Below, one piece after another: positions 36,467 through 61,904 of a DNA stretch of 64,000 bases. The stretch's first letter is position 1. The number at the start of each line of letters is the position of its first letter. The notes under the pieces were generated by a model. It made no database searches. It saw only the letters and a program-made list of their open reading frames with translations, and was not told the DNA's origin. Source of the DNA: Xiphophorus maculatus (taxonomy: Eukaryota > Chordata > Actinopteri > Cyprinodontiformes > Poeciliidae); contig NC_036459.1 in assembly GCF_002775205.1 (NCBI RefSeq), forward strand, positions 16,290,312 through 16,354,311, in the 5' to 3' direction. The position numbers were made by a program, and so were the translations under genes.

Positions 36467-39400
36467 ATGCATATCAAAACTGGTGAGTTTGAACAGCCGT
36501 TTGGTTTACATTTGCTGGTGTTTGTTAACTTTCCGAGCTTTGTAGCTTGTCTCGCCGCGGCGTTAGCATCTGGGCTAGCGATACCGAAGGCAGCCTGGTC
36601 ATCGTTTTGAATGGAGGCTGGTGAGGGAAGGGAAGGGGGGTTACGAAACTTTGACTTCGCTTTGCGCGGCTATTAGCTATTTAGTCTGTTTTATATAAAA
36701 GGTGTTCAGTATTTAAGTTATAACCCCGACTGTATGTTTTATCACCATTAAACTGAATTTATTTAAAAAAAAATCAACAACACGAGGTGGTCCGTCGAGT
36801 TTAGTTCGCGGCACTTCGGCGCTACTAACTAGTTTGCTAACGCCGGTGCTAGCTAGTAATGTTGGCTGTCCTGTTTTAAGTGAGCTGCGTAGCTAATGGC
36901 TCACAACGTGGCGGTGTTTGTCGAAACTGGTCGTCTAAAGGCGGCAGGTCGAGGCTGCTGGTGGAAGAAACCAGCTAGCTTCCCGAAATTTCTGTTGCGA
37001 CGTGTAAAACTGTCGGCGGACTTGTATAAACGGTGGGGGTCGTTTAGCGTGGTTGTGCCCAACCTGTCCCACCTCTCTACTCATCCGAACCGCGTCGCTT
37101 TAAGCTTCGTATTTTTACGTATTTACGTTTCGCATAATTTGCCGTCGAAAATAGCCGATAATTACGTCAGCGGCTTTTTGAGTCGTGTGGGTCGAAGGTG
37201 GATCCTCGGCAATAAAAAAATTTAAAAAAAAAAGAACCAACTTTTTCCAGTAGATGAATTTCCTGTGATTCATCTTTTCCCCATTCCTGGTCAAGATGGA
37301 GACTGTGACCCGATTTGCAGTATACTATTGTTTTGTATAAAGTTTAAAGTCGTTTAAAAGTAACAATGAAATGTGAGTTTTGATTTTAAAAATCGGCGGA
37401 AAATAAAAAAATCTCTACAATAATAATGTTTGTTAATATGCTAGCTTCTCATCTGGATTTTATGAGCTGACTGTCCTTCAGATTGTTAATGCAGTTTTAA
37501 TCTGGTACAATTTGTTCCCTGGTAAAATCTGAGACAACAGGGATCTGTTGTTGAGTTTTGAGCTCCACTTCCACAGTAAAGTCACATGAAAACGTGTTAT
37601 CCACCCCAGTCTGTGTTTCATCATGGAAGCGAATAAATGGGCCCCTTTGCCTGATAGCATTCCCCATTTCATGCCTGTGTGCTTTTATTTTTGTTCCGAT
37701 TTCCATTTCACACATGCATGTAAACATACATCCAGTTGTCTTTGCAGGGAACTGTATGCATAAAAATCTTTGATTCTTCTGAAAAATTAAATTCCCTTTT
37801 TTCCATCCATCCAAACTGCGGGTGGATGCTTCGTGTTGGAGTTGCTTTGCCTCATTTCCTTATAGAAGATTCTAGATCATTACTTCAAATTGTTACTGGC
37901 CGACTTGTGTACTGAATGTGAAGAGGATTGAAGCGAACAACCAAAGGTATAAATTAGTGAATATCAGCTCCACTTCCCGATAAAACAAAAAAAAAATTTT
38001 TATTCATGTACATAAACTATAAACAGATTATTGTAGTTTATGAACTGAGATAGATACCAAAATGCTCAAAGCTGAGGAACAAATTTGTCTTTACGTTTTT
38101 ATGGTCTTGTGTTGTTTCTGGTCAGTTTGAACTGCCCAGTGGCCTCTGGGTAGTTTCAGCTGGTAAAAAACGGCGATGGTGGTGAAATGTCCAGTACTCT
38201 GTATAAAAATGTTGTTTTTTACTCAACATTTTTGTTCTAGTTTAAAGACGGGCTGTGTATCAATTTGCTTCTCATCACCAGTTCATTCCCCATTTTGTCT
38301 CTACTGATTTTGGAAAGAATCTTTACCCATCAGTTTTATTTTCAGGTATTTTAATGAATAATGGGTTTCCAATGGAATAATGGAAACGCCTTTTATTCTC
38401 CCCCTTATTTCCTTTTTGTTCTGATTCAACTAATAACAGCTCAGTTTGATCCTTGTTTCAGGGCTTAGTTTGTTTTCTCCTTAGGACTATAATGCATAGT
38501 AATTATTTTCTCTTGATCCAACAGAAAACAGCAGCTATAGGATCATTATTTAAACTCCATTGAAAATAAATGAAAGCACAGTACCTGCTGTTAGTTGATG
38601 CGTTTGTAGACCCAGGATGGCGGAAATTTTAGTGTTGACGTGGAAGATAAATGGGGTAAAAAAAAAAATATATAAATTTGTTACTTCTGATTTTGGGCCA
38701 AACCAGTTTTGAAAATTCCTTCAATTAGTTTCAAATTCACATGTATGAACTGACATGTGATCATCTAATTTGCAAACCAGTCCTTGTTTGGACCTTTTTT
38801 AAAAGACAAAGTCAAAGCTTTAGTGAAAGAGAGGTGAAGGTTTGTGTTGTAGCCAACATGGGATCAAACTGTCATTAAAGCAGAAAAGGGTCTACAACTA
38901 GCAGTTATTTTAGTAATCCATTATTTTATTGATTATTCTGGCGGTTAGTCGGATAAAACAAATCTTATTGTTCAGATTTTTCTTTTAACCACTGAAGTCT
39001 TACACATTAGAAATGGATTAAAATTCAATTGATTCAACTACGGGACTTTTCACAATAAAATAACCTGTTTCCTAAACTGAAACAACAGCATTCCTTCAGT
39101 CAGGATGAATCTGGAGCTAAAAACATTTTGTATACTAATGACTGGACAAGATCTATGATTAAAGTTTCAGTTGGTTCAAATTCTGAAGAAAAAAAAACTA
39201 TCAAACACATTTTGCTAGGAGATTTTATAAAATTTTTTATTTATTTATTTTTTACAGAATTTGAACCAGTTGAAGTTAAAACTATGCAACTTCAGAAGTT
39301 CTGAAGTGCTTTATATATACAGTACAGACCAAAGGTTTGGACACACCTTATAATTCAATGAGTTTCCTTTAATTTCATGACTATTGACATTGTAGATTCA

Positions 39401-41981
39401 CACTGAAGGCATCAAAACTATGAATAACACATGTGGAAATATGCACTAAACAAAAAAGTGTAAAACAACTGAAAATAGCCCTTATATTCTAGTTTCTTCA
39501 AAGTATCAACCTTTTGCTGTGATTACTGCTTTGCACACACTCTGCATTTTCTTGATGAGCTTCAAGAGGTCGTCACCTGAAATGGTTTTCACTTCATAGG
39601 TCAACCTGCCCTGTCAGGTTAATAAGTGGGATTTCTTGCCTTATAAATAGTCATGAAAATAAAGAAAACCCATTGAATTAGAAGGTGTGTCCAAACTTTT
39701 GGTCTGTGCTGTAAGTACAAAGGCTTTTCATATGAAATACAAAATGTACATTTTTTCTACAATTTTGGCTTAATTACTCATGATTGTTTTAGCAAAAGGC
39801 CTTTTTTAAGTCTGTACTCCACCAACTGGATAACTAAATTAGTTGATGATTTCAAAAATTGTTTAATCAGGATTAATCGAATTAATCTGATTAATCGTTT
39901 CAACCCTAATGCAGAAGGATGTTTTCACCGACTTGTCTACGTTTTCCTTCCAGGTACATGGGAAGCAAGCAACACTGTGTGTGAGTCCGAAACCCTGTGT
40001 GACCAAGCAGTCCTCGTGTCGGCAACCAAGTCCGAGCCCCAGATCCGTAACCGCCGCCTGTCTCCTGGTTCGGGAAACTGCGGAGGAGGAGGAGGCGGCT
40101 GCATCTCCGGAAACGCCCAGTCTCCACGACAACGGTCCCCCCAGGGTGAGCCGAACGGCCCCAGCCACGCCCACGGCCCGAGCTTCCGCAGGGAGAAGGA
40201 GCGCAAGAACCAGCCTCACAAGGGCCGCTCCGTCCGGAGGGAGAGCCAGAAGGGGGCGCTGCGAGCCGGCGAGCGCCCACTAAAGGCCAATCAGAAGGAG
40301 AAGTGGGTGGAGGACAGCCTGTCGCTGCTCAAGCCTCCGCCCGCTTTCCCGGTGCAGGACAGTCCTGCCAAGCTGCAGCCGGCCGTGAGCTACGCCTCCA
40401 AGGTGAAGGCCGGAGCAACGAGCGGAACGCTGGAGGAGGAGCGGCCCGCCATCGGGGACCTGCTGCAGAACCAGTGGGGTCTGAGTTTTATTAGTGAAAC
40501 TAAGCCAATCACAGAAGGGCCCCTCCTTCACCCTGCTGCTAGCCCTCTAGTGGACACAGAGAGCAAACACTCAGCGGACCTACAGCATGACGCAGCTCTC
40601 ACAGTTCAGCTCCAGGAGGAAACTCCTGTTCCTGCTTCTGAGGCCGAGGCGCAGCAGGCCAACGGGGACCTCCTGCTCAGCTGTCGCCATCTAGTGGAGG
40701 CTTTGAACTATCACAATAGAGGTAGGTGCTTCAGCTGCACACTGGCTTTAAGTTACAACAGAGACCAGTTGGTAATTTTTGGTTTTCTCCCCCCTTTTAG
40801 AATGGAATATAATCTGTAACAGACAGAAGAAAGGTGAGTCGACTAAACTATTTTACATTTTATGGAGTATTGTATGTAACCTTAAAGTGTCAGTGATGTG
40901 ACAAAACCGCTGAGATTTCATTCTGTTTATGCAAAAGCTTTTAATAATCTCATAAAATACTATAAATGCAGAGTGCTGCCGTTTTCCTCTGTAAGTAACT
41001 GGGTCAAATGCCAGCGCCACCTTGTGACATAAACAAATAAAGCTGAGTACACAGAAGCAGAGGATGTTGTGAGGATTTCTCTGCAGTTTTAGAAGAACAA
41101 GCTAGGAGTGATGAAGAAGAAGGAGCTGTTCAACTGAAGGGCTGCAGCAGTATTTATTGAACCATATTGTTCAGGAAGCAACAATGATTTCAATGTTTCT
41201 GGGGAGGAAGTGTTAGAGCTGGACCTTTGTTGCCTTCAAGTCACTGAATGGTAATAAACGGATAATAATCCTTCCTGCCCAGAAAGGTTGAAATCATTGT
41301 TGCTTCCTGAACAATACGGCTGCAGTCAGTCAGTAGAACCAGCTCCCTCTTCTTCATCACTCCTTTTAGATTCTTCCTCCAAACCGAAGAATCGGTCAAG
41401 TCTTCACTGAATTCTCACAACTTTCTCTGCTTCTGTGTGCTCAGCTTTGGTTGTTTATGGTTCGACTTACCCTGATTACATCACAAGATGGCGTTTGACC
41501 CACTTACTACAGACAAAAACGGCTACACTCCATTCACAAATAAATAAAATACAACTTGGTAGCAGTCAAAGCACTTAAGCTTTAAAAATGCTTTTGTTCA
41601 TGCAAATTTTGGCAACATTTGATTTTGATGTTTTCATTTGAAACTGCTGTCAACATTGGCTCACATGTGATTATAATGTTATAACGTACATTTATTATAA
41701 TGTACATAACATCAGAATTAATATCTTTGTTCATCACTTTTGGTTTTGTGGTAAGCAGCACTTTTGTGTACACATGAAACAGCGCCTCTTACAGGCTGCA
41801 CAGTAGAATTACAAATGTGAAAGAAAAACGGACCACTTTTTTTTCTTAGAGACATTTTCTTGGTATTTAAACATGAAAATGTATCGATCCGTTTTTGTTG
41901 AGTTGAATCTGATCTGCTTTTATTGTTCCAGGTCCAAAAAGAGTGGTGTGGTACAAGGAGACCCAGGAGCGCCCGGCCTAG
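36467..41981 (+). CDS. NUFIP2-like protein, 288 aa
   Basis: Exons 36467-36482, 39954-40721, 40801-40833 and 41932-41981 (TAG at 41979) join in phase. The start MHIKTG is split by the first intron. Landmarks shared with NUFIP2 (FMRP-interacting RNA-binding protein): LLKPPPAFPVQDSPAKLQPA followed by VSYASKVK, then DLLQNQWGLSFISE, and at the C-terminus ALNYHNREWNIICNRQKK and VVWYKETQ, matching NUFIP2's VYHTKEMESIWNLQKQDPKR region. NUFIP2 is about 695 residues with a long His/Gln-rich N-terminus, so this protein is much shorter. A basic Gly/Arg/Lys-rich segment (residues ~45-110) could bind RNA. It may be a separate short paralogue rather than NUFIP2 itself. Polyadenylation signals at 42757 and 42767. 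Confidence 0.8.
36483..38886 (+). other. Intron 1 of NUFIP2-like gene, left part
   Basis: Begins CpG-rich, then AT-rich. A 109-codon frame at 36896-37225 is open but resembles no family I know and lies in the CpG-rich part of the intron; I do not call it a gene. Confidence 0.45.
38887..39907. mobile_element. hAT-like MITE, hosting a nested Tc1-like MITE
   Basis: Left end agggtctacaactagcagtt and right end attaatcgtttcaaccct are eroded inverted repeats; adjacent 'attaatcgattaatc'-like tracts are typical of an abundant fish hAT-type MITE. About 1.0 kb including the 392-bp insertion at 39320-39711. Located just ahead of the main exon of the NUFIP2-like gene. Confidence 0.55.
39320..39711. mobile_element. 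Tc1-like MITE with TA duplication
   Basis: 392 bp bounded by TA on both sides, with inverted ends cagtacagaccaaaggtttg gacacacct and aggtgtgtccaaacttttgg tctgtgctg. Interior text (gatgagcttcaagaggtcgt, ctgtcaggttaataagtggg) matches a salmonid/cichlid-type Tc1 element from memory; no transposase frame remains. Confidence 0.85.
40977..41523. repeat. Fold-back element in NUFIP2-like intron
   Basis: Two arms of roughly 230-270 bp are inverted copies: for instance ttgttcaggaagcaacaatg at about 41168 against cattgttgcttcctgaacaa at about 41297, and acacagaagcagag at 41050 against ctctgcttctgtgt at about 41425. Outer ends ccgttttcctctgtaagta / tacttac-like complement. A transcript through it could form a long stem. 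Confidence 0.75.
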
Positions 41982-42017
41982 CAGTGTGACCGACACACAG
42001 CATCAAACGCCTACAGA

Positions 42018-42042
42018 ACACACACACACACACACACACACA
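42018..42042. repeat. (CA)n in 3' UTR
   Basis: Short CA run 40 bp after the NUFIP2-like stop codon. Confidence 0.85.
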
Positions 42043-42756
42043 CATCTTCACGCACATTTATACTCATGGAAGACGGACAAATTTGAGTCCCATTCTCACA
42101 AGCTGCACTCAGGACGATGTCTTCACATAAAGCCACACTGAGACACTTTGGACTAACTCCTTTGAGATCTTACAGCAATGGACTTTTTTTTAACGCCTTA
42201 CAGAAAGCCTGCCTTAAATAATCACCTCATTCCCATTTTAGCTTCTTCCTGTAAACCTGGTCTTTTCCCCCCTCATACACTGTTTATTTTCTTTTAACAA
42301 TATCCAAGGAGTCTAATTTAATTAATTTTCTCCCCTTTTTGAAAGTTGCAGTTTTATTCAATGTTATCCTCTGCAAAGCGAGTGGTCAATCAAGCACTTT
42401 GTTTAAAACGGACCAGTGCGCGTGTGAGAAGCCCTCCGAATTTTTTCCCCCCGGTTTTGAATTGGAAACCAGAAGAATGTCCTGTACCTACTTGAGTTTT
42501 ATTGTTTATGAATGCAAGGGTTGTCGGTTTCATGTCTTCAGTTTACAGAGGGGTGTAGTTAAAGGCACAGTACAGTTCACCCTTTACCCTACAGATCTTA
42601 ATGCTGTGTTCTCATAATTATTATTTTTTTATTTGGTTCCTATCGGGTGAATGTTTGAATCCATAAGGGAGGTCGCAATGTTCTGTGTGGTAGCTTTTGA
42701 AAATTTATTTGAATTAAAGCAAAAATTACACTGGAGGACGTAAGAAAGTATTGCTT

Positions 42757-42772
42757 AATAAAAATGAATAAA
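42757..42772 (+). terminator. Polyadenylation signals of NUFIP2-like gene
   Basis: Two AATAAA hexamers at 42757-42762 and 42767-42772. The convergent OSGEP stop codon is only about 200 bp further on, so the two 3' ends nearly meet. Confidence 0.65.
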
Positions 42773-42975
42773 CTTGGAGAGTTTGACTACATTTTATTTG
42801 CTGCCTGCTGTAGAGCCTAGCTTATTTCCCTTTCATATTTAGTGCTTTGTGGCTTAACATATTCACTTTCAGCTTACAAAAGCTAACTTTTGAAACGGGA
42901 GTAAATATATAAAAAAAATACTTTATTTGCATTTCCCTTTCTGAGCCCAGTTGGAGTCCAGAGCCAGGCTGCTCC

Positions 42976-56684
<13,709 letters not shown>

Positions 56685-58200
56685 GGCAGCTAAAGAAAAA
56701 AAAAAAAAGAATGATGATGTTAAGTGTTTTAATGTCTACAAAACAGGTCAGTGCCTGATTAAAAGTTTGCAGTTCTTTGGAGGCTGTCTGACCATCCATC
56801 TGGCTTTGACCTCTGAAATCTCACATAACTTATCTTTCTTATTGTTGAAGCAGAACCTCTGATCTTAACTGGGACAGTGTTTGAGATGTTCTTGGTTATT
56901 TTGGAACCTCCTGGATGAATTTTGGATGAAAAACTATTTTTGCAGAGCGAAATCCTGGAAGGGTTCCCCACTGTTCAACATCTGTTCCATTGAAATTGTT
57001 GTGTGTCACCTTTAAACACCGACAAACGTCAGAGATTGTCTCATGTTAAATTTCTTTAGTTTAGGATCTGATGCTTTGCTTTTTGAAGATCTTTAGCCCA
57101 TTTCAATTTGTCATACATGTCCTTATAAAGTATTCTTGTTCTCGTTGGTTTGCGCACCATTTACCTAAAAAAAATTCAATTACAAAGTTGTAGAAAAACT
57201 TCAAGTTATCCGATATCAATCTGAAACATTTAAATGTGGTGTGTGTGGGGGGGGAACCAAACACACAATAACTGCAAGTGGAGTAAATGCTTTCTCACCA
57301 CATTGTTCAAATGATGTAGGAACAAAGAAAACCAAAAAAACAAACCTTGTCAACAATTGTCAGGACAGATTTTTAGATATTAATACGCAGCTCAGATTAT
57401 CTTGATATTCCTTCTGTACCTGCAGCCATGACTCTAAATGGTGGCACATTAAAAGAGTTTGTACTATGATGGAAACAACATAAGCTGGAGTTAAATCTAA
57501 AAAAACTCAGTTTTTATCAGTCACTTATAGCTTGATAGTTACATATTAGACTTTCAGTCAAAATATCCTTGCATAGCATATCTTTGTTGCACAATTATTT
57601 GTGAGTTTGTACCAGAAGTTAATTTCTTTAGATGAGCAGAGACCGACAATGCGATATTTAACGAAATATTTCCCTAATTACGGATTAGCAGCAGCTGTGT
57701 CGTTAGCGCCTCCTCTGGCTTCAGCTCGAATATTGTTTTATATTCTTATAGTATCAAAAAAAAAGTTTTACCGAGTATATAGGTTTGTTTTTCTTCCTCT
57801 CACGCCACATTAACTTTCACAGTAGTGGTTCTGAACGTCTGCAGCAAGAGCTACTCCATACACACATCTAAGGACCCAAACATAAAGAGCTGTTAACTCG
57901 CCTTATGAAAAAGAAAGAAAAAAAAGGCTTAGTCTCTAAACCACTGCTTTAACAACAAAACATGGCAGAATTTAAATTACTAGAAAGTATTCAGTTTTCT
58001 TTGTTAAATTATCATTAATACGTAATGATGTGTTTCATTTATTTATTTATTTTCCTGGTAGTTTTTCAGGCACATGCGAAGACAGCTATTAAGTCCTAGC
58101 AGCGGTGTCACATTGAGCGCTGTCGTGTTTGGGGGGAGTGACTGAGGCTGACTGGGAACTGCGGCTCGTCCGGGCTCTGCATCCTGTTGTGAAAGTGCGA
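56685..58200. promoter_or_regulatory. OSGEP-APEX1 divergent interval, probable shared promoter
   Basis: OSGEP (minus) and APEX1 (plus) start on either side. In mammals the two genes are head to head with a common bidirectional promoter. Here the GC-richer, CpG-containing stretch 58095-58200 is the best candidate core. Donor-like gcga|gtaagc at 58200 could end a noncoding APEX1 exon that splices to the acceptor ctccag at 59351-59356. The OSGEP noncoding exon was not located. 56700-57800 is otherwise AT-rich with no gene. Confidence 0.45.
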
Positions 58201-58238
58201 GTAAGCTTACATTTGCATGGCCTTTTCCTAAAACGCGC

Positions 58239-58270
58239 CAAAAGTGCGTTTTTGCGAAAACGCACTTTTG
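58239..58270. repeat. Perfect 14-bp-arm hairpin near the divergent promoter
   Basis: Arms caaaagtgcgtttt (58239-58252) and its exact complement (58257-58270) with loop TGCG. Two flanking atttgcat octamer-like boxes at about 58211 and 58279 bracket it. It is about 40 bp downstream of the inferred APEX1 first exon. Confidence 0.75.
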
Positions 58271-59356
58271 CATTAGCCACATTTGCATTTGTTGAGGAAA
58301 TGATCGAGAAGCGTGTTTTACTCGCTGGTCGTTCCTCTGTCATTCATTCCTTGTGCAGGCCGCCTGCTGCTGCTCTCTTTGTTAGAGTCACAGCTAGCTT
58401 TAGCACATGTTGGTAATAGCTTAACCAAATTAGCACGGAGAAATAGCCTAATAGCCCACTTCGTCTTTCTGATGCAGTTTTTTTACTGCCTCATCTTTAA
58501 CCGGGCATGATATTTGCACAGACTCTACCCTTCATCATAATTAAATGACACACAAACATCAGTTTCCGGTTTTGTAGTTTAGGACTGAATCTGTTTAGGC
58601 TTCAAGCCACGTTTCGTGTTTCTCAAATCCTCAAACATGCCACAGGTATGTTACCAACTTGAGCATGCGCACACACTCAGATCTCCTTTTTATGATAGTC
58701 AATCTACACAAATATGGTCTCGAAAGCACATTGATTATGGATTTTCATACAAAATCACTAAAAGTAAACTAGCTCCTTGTTTTCATTTGTAAGAAGTGAA
58801 TGGTTGTACTCCATTTACAAATATATGTGCTTAATGTACAGAAACCAGGGAAAGTGTCAAAATGCCCAAATCGGTTTTAGTGTGGACTAAATTATTACTG
58901 CTTGCTAAATATTACACTCGAGCAATCTTTTGTGATCTATATACACTGATTGAATTTACAGAGATGATGGTCATTTCCTAGCATACGTTAGGAACATGCA
59001 AACATGCAGTTTGATTTTTTTTTTTCTGTGGTAAAGAATCAGTCAGCATGTCAAAACCTGAGAGAAAATCTGTAATCAGCATCGGCCAGGAAAAACCTGA
59101 TTGGTGCAACTCTAGTTGGAAGTTAAAATTTATTCCTCTGATGATCTAGCTAAAAAAAAAAAAATTGCTCAAAAAACGTTGATTGTTAGCTTTTGTAATA
59201 GGATTCAAAATTGGATTTGCACTGGTTGGAAGTTTGTGGCTGGTTTCTGATCTGCTGTGATTCTACACTAGAAAATAGATGAAGTTTAAAGTTGTCTTGC
59301 TTTATTTACAGTTGCTTCTTTAACATTTCTAATATTTTGGGTTTTTTTTACTCCAG
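58271..59356 (+). other. APEX1 first intron (inferred)
   Basis: AT-rich, no coding exon; ends with a strong pyrimidine tract and ctccag acceptor. The 5' UTR exon resumes at 59357. Confidence 0.45.
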
Positions 59357-59427
59357 CGGCGCGGGTGCTGCTGTGTGTGCGTGCTGTGTGTGTGCGAGGT
59401 GTGTTTGCCTGCAGAACCAGTTCCAAC

Positions 59428-60701
59428 ATGAAGAGAGGCAAGAAGACAGATGATGGGTCTGCTGATGGGGAGAATGATGCAGGCTCTGGTACTAAAACAC
59501 AGAAAAAACTGCTGTTCCTAATAAAGATTTCATGAACAGAGGGGACACACACACTAAATGCACCATCCAATATTTATTCTTTTATGATCTCCATTCAGCG
59601 TCTGCAAAAAAAGCCAAGAAATCCAAGGAACCAGAAGCGCCAGTACTGTACGAAGACCCCCCTGACAAAATGACGAGCAAAGATGGCCGTAGCGCCAACA
59701 TGAAGATCACCTCCTGGAACGTAGACGGGCTCAGGGCCTGGGTGAAAAAGAACGGACTGGATGTGAGTTTGCAGTAAAAAGTTCACTCAGTCTTATTTTG
59801 TTTTTAAAAGAACTAAATAAAAGCTAATTGCCGTGCTTGTCGTTCCCAGTGGGTGCGTGAGGAGGCGCCAGATGTTCTGTGCCTCCAAGAGACAAAGTGT
59901 TCAGAGAAAGCCCTTCCTGCCCAGATCACGTCCATGCCCGAGTACCCCCACAAATACTGGGCTGCGTCCAATGACAAGGAGGGCTACAGTGGTGTAGCCA
60001 TGCTGTGCAAGACTGAACCTCTCAAAGTCACTTATGGAATTGGTGAGTAATGGGTTGATACTTAGTTTAGACCTGTGGTTTTCTGCTTTAGTCCTCAGGA
60101 CCTACTGAGGTCCTGTTTTATTTGTGTCTGGACTTTGGAAGCGATGACCAGAGTAAAAAAAAAAAAACAACAACTTAATTCTCCAGGCAAAGAGGAGCAC
60201 GATAAGGAGGGGCGCGTCATCACAGCCGAGTTCCCAAACTTCTACCTTGTGACGGCCTACGTCCCGAACGCGAGCAGAGGCCTCGTCCGCCTAGATTACC
60301 GCAAAACCTGGGACGTGGACTTCCGAGCTTACCTGAGCGAGCTCGACATCCAGAAGCCCCTGGTGCTGTGCGGCGATCTCAACGTCGCGCACCAGGAGAT
60401 CGACTTGAAGAACCCAAAGGGCAACAAGAAGAACGCGGGCTTCACCCCGGAGGAGCGCGAAGGGTTCAGCCAGCTGCTGGCGGCCGGCTTCGTGGACAGC
60501 TTCCGTGAGCTCTACCCGGAGCAGGCCAACGCCTACACCTTCTGGACCTACATGATGAACGCCCGCTCTAAGAACGTGGGCTGGCGGCTCGACTACTTCC
60601 TGCTCTCGTCTTCCCTGCTGCCTGGCCTGTGCGATAATAAGATCCGTAACAAGGCAATGGGGAGCGACCACTGCCCCATCACTCTCCACATAGCTGTGTG
60701 A
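59428..60701 (+). CDS. apex1: APEX1, AP endonuclease 1
   Basis: Major abasic-site endonuclease of base-excision repair, cutting 5' of AP sites in the nucleus. Coding exons 59428-59488, 59599-59762, 59850-60042 and 60187-60701 give 310 residues (human 318). The Lys-rich N-terminus ([17 protein letters not shown]) is the nuclear-import region. Catalytic motifs of the EEP nuclease fold are all present: [70 protein letters not shown] and GSDHCPITL. Residue 58, equivalent to the mammalian redox cysteine (Cys65), is Thr (codon 59709-59711), as in zebrafish. The 5' UTR exon begins at 59357; the polyadenylation signal is at 61078. Confidence 0.97.
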
Positions 60702-61077
60702 ATCACCACATCTGATGATAATCCAACTTTTACTCTTGTCTTTTTTTTTTTTTTTTTTTTTGTTCCGACTTGTCTCAACTGCATCAGCTAGAGTGGTGCC
60801 CAGTCTCACTGTTAGTAGAGTTGCCCTGTAGCTTAGTAGTTTTCTTTAAATGTTCCACAACATCGATCGTGTCCGATTACCCAAACTACTTTCATAAAAT
60901 CCGTGATATACAGCCAAGGTCTGCACACATGCAACACTAAGCACACATTTAAGCTAATTTTCATGATGTTTCTGTTACTGATCCACTGCTGTAAAAGGAA
61001 ACCTGTCGTGGTTTAAGCTCCCTTCTTGTACCTTGTTATATTTTTTTATGTGAAACTTGCTTACACTCTTACACTCA

Positions 61078-61083
61078 AATAAA
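61078..61083 (+). terminator. apex1: APEX1 polyadenylation signal
   Basis: AATAAA about 380 bp after the stop, followed by a T-rich stretch. Confidence 0.65.
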
Positions 61084-61146
61084 AACTCTTTATTTCCAGA
61101 TTTTGAGTTGCACTTTTCTTAGCTCGATGGGTTTTATTGGTAATAA

Positions 61147-61461
61147 ATAAGGGTGCAGCGATTGCAGTATTCCAGCCAATCGCTGATCTTAAAGTCAGAC
61201 CTGCCGTTACCAATTATTTTCGTCTTAAATGTCACTAAATATAGTAAGTTGCTGAGTTTACAACAGTGGAGTGACTTATCAAATCCTGGTGGCTGGACTG
61301 TCAGTAAAACCTCTTTCACAGGAGAAAGAGGACAGTGGTTGAATTTTAGACCTTTGTTGAGGTAGATAAGATGAGGGGATAAGTTTGGCTTCACCGATCT
61401 CCCGAAATTAAGGATATTGGCACCAATAAATCTCCTGGCTGATAAATCGGTGCACCCCTAG
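61147..61461. repeat. MITE, AGGGGTGCACC-ended family
   Basis: Ends taagggtgcagcgattgcag and aatcggtgcacccctagtag are inverted. About 315 bp, no frame. Same family as the eroded copy at 34133. Confidence 0.6.
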
Positions 61462-61904
61462 TAGCAAAGGACTTGCTTGTAAGAAATGGCTAACATAAGA
61501 TTGCATAAGATTCACACCATGGTCACAGGACAACTGGAAACAATGTGGGAAAAGCTTTAAAATAAATGTAAAAAAAAAAAACATCTTTGGGGAGAATTCT
61601 TACCAGGCCCTATTAATCAAGTTCCAATTGGTTCTTTTGAAACTACTTGGCACTTGCAAATGTAAGGAGTTTGCTACGTGAAACTCCTTACACAATACTT
61701 TTGTGACAAACATTAAGGTTTCTTCTGAGTTAAAAGTATTGGGAAGCAAGGTGGAGGACCCGTCATGGCGTGAACTCCGAAAATATCGTCAGATTTAATA
61801 AAATCTGACGATTTTGATGTCTCTTCCATTAAGAGACATCACACATCTCAATCCTAAATGCAAACCTCCCTCCATGGTGATAGGATGCTGCAGATCACCT
61901 AGAA

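Noticed and set aside
36896..37225. 109-codon frame in the NUFIP2-like first intron
   Set aside because: CpG-rich sequence has few stops by chance; no domain, no homology I recognise, and no splice context.
60291..60809. 172-codon minus-strand frame across the last APEX1 exon
   Set aside because: Shadow of the GC-rich APEX1 coding strand.
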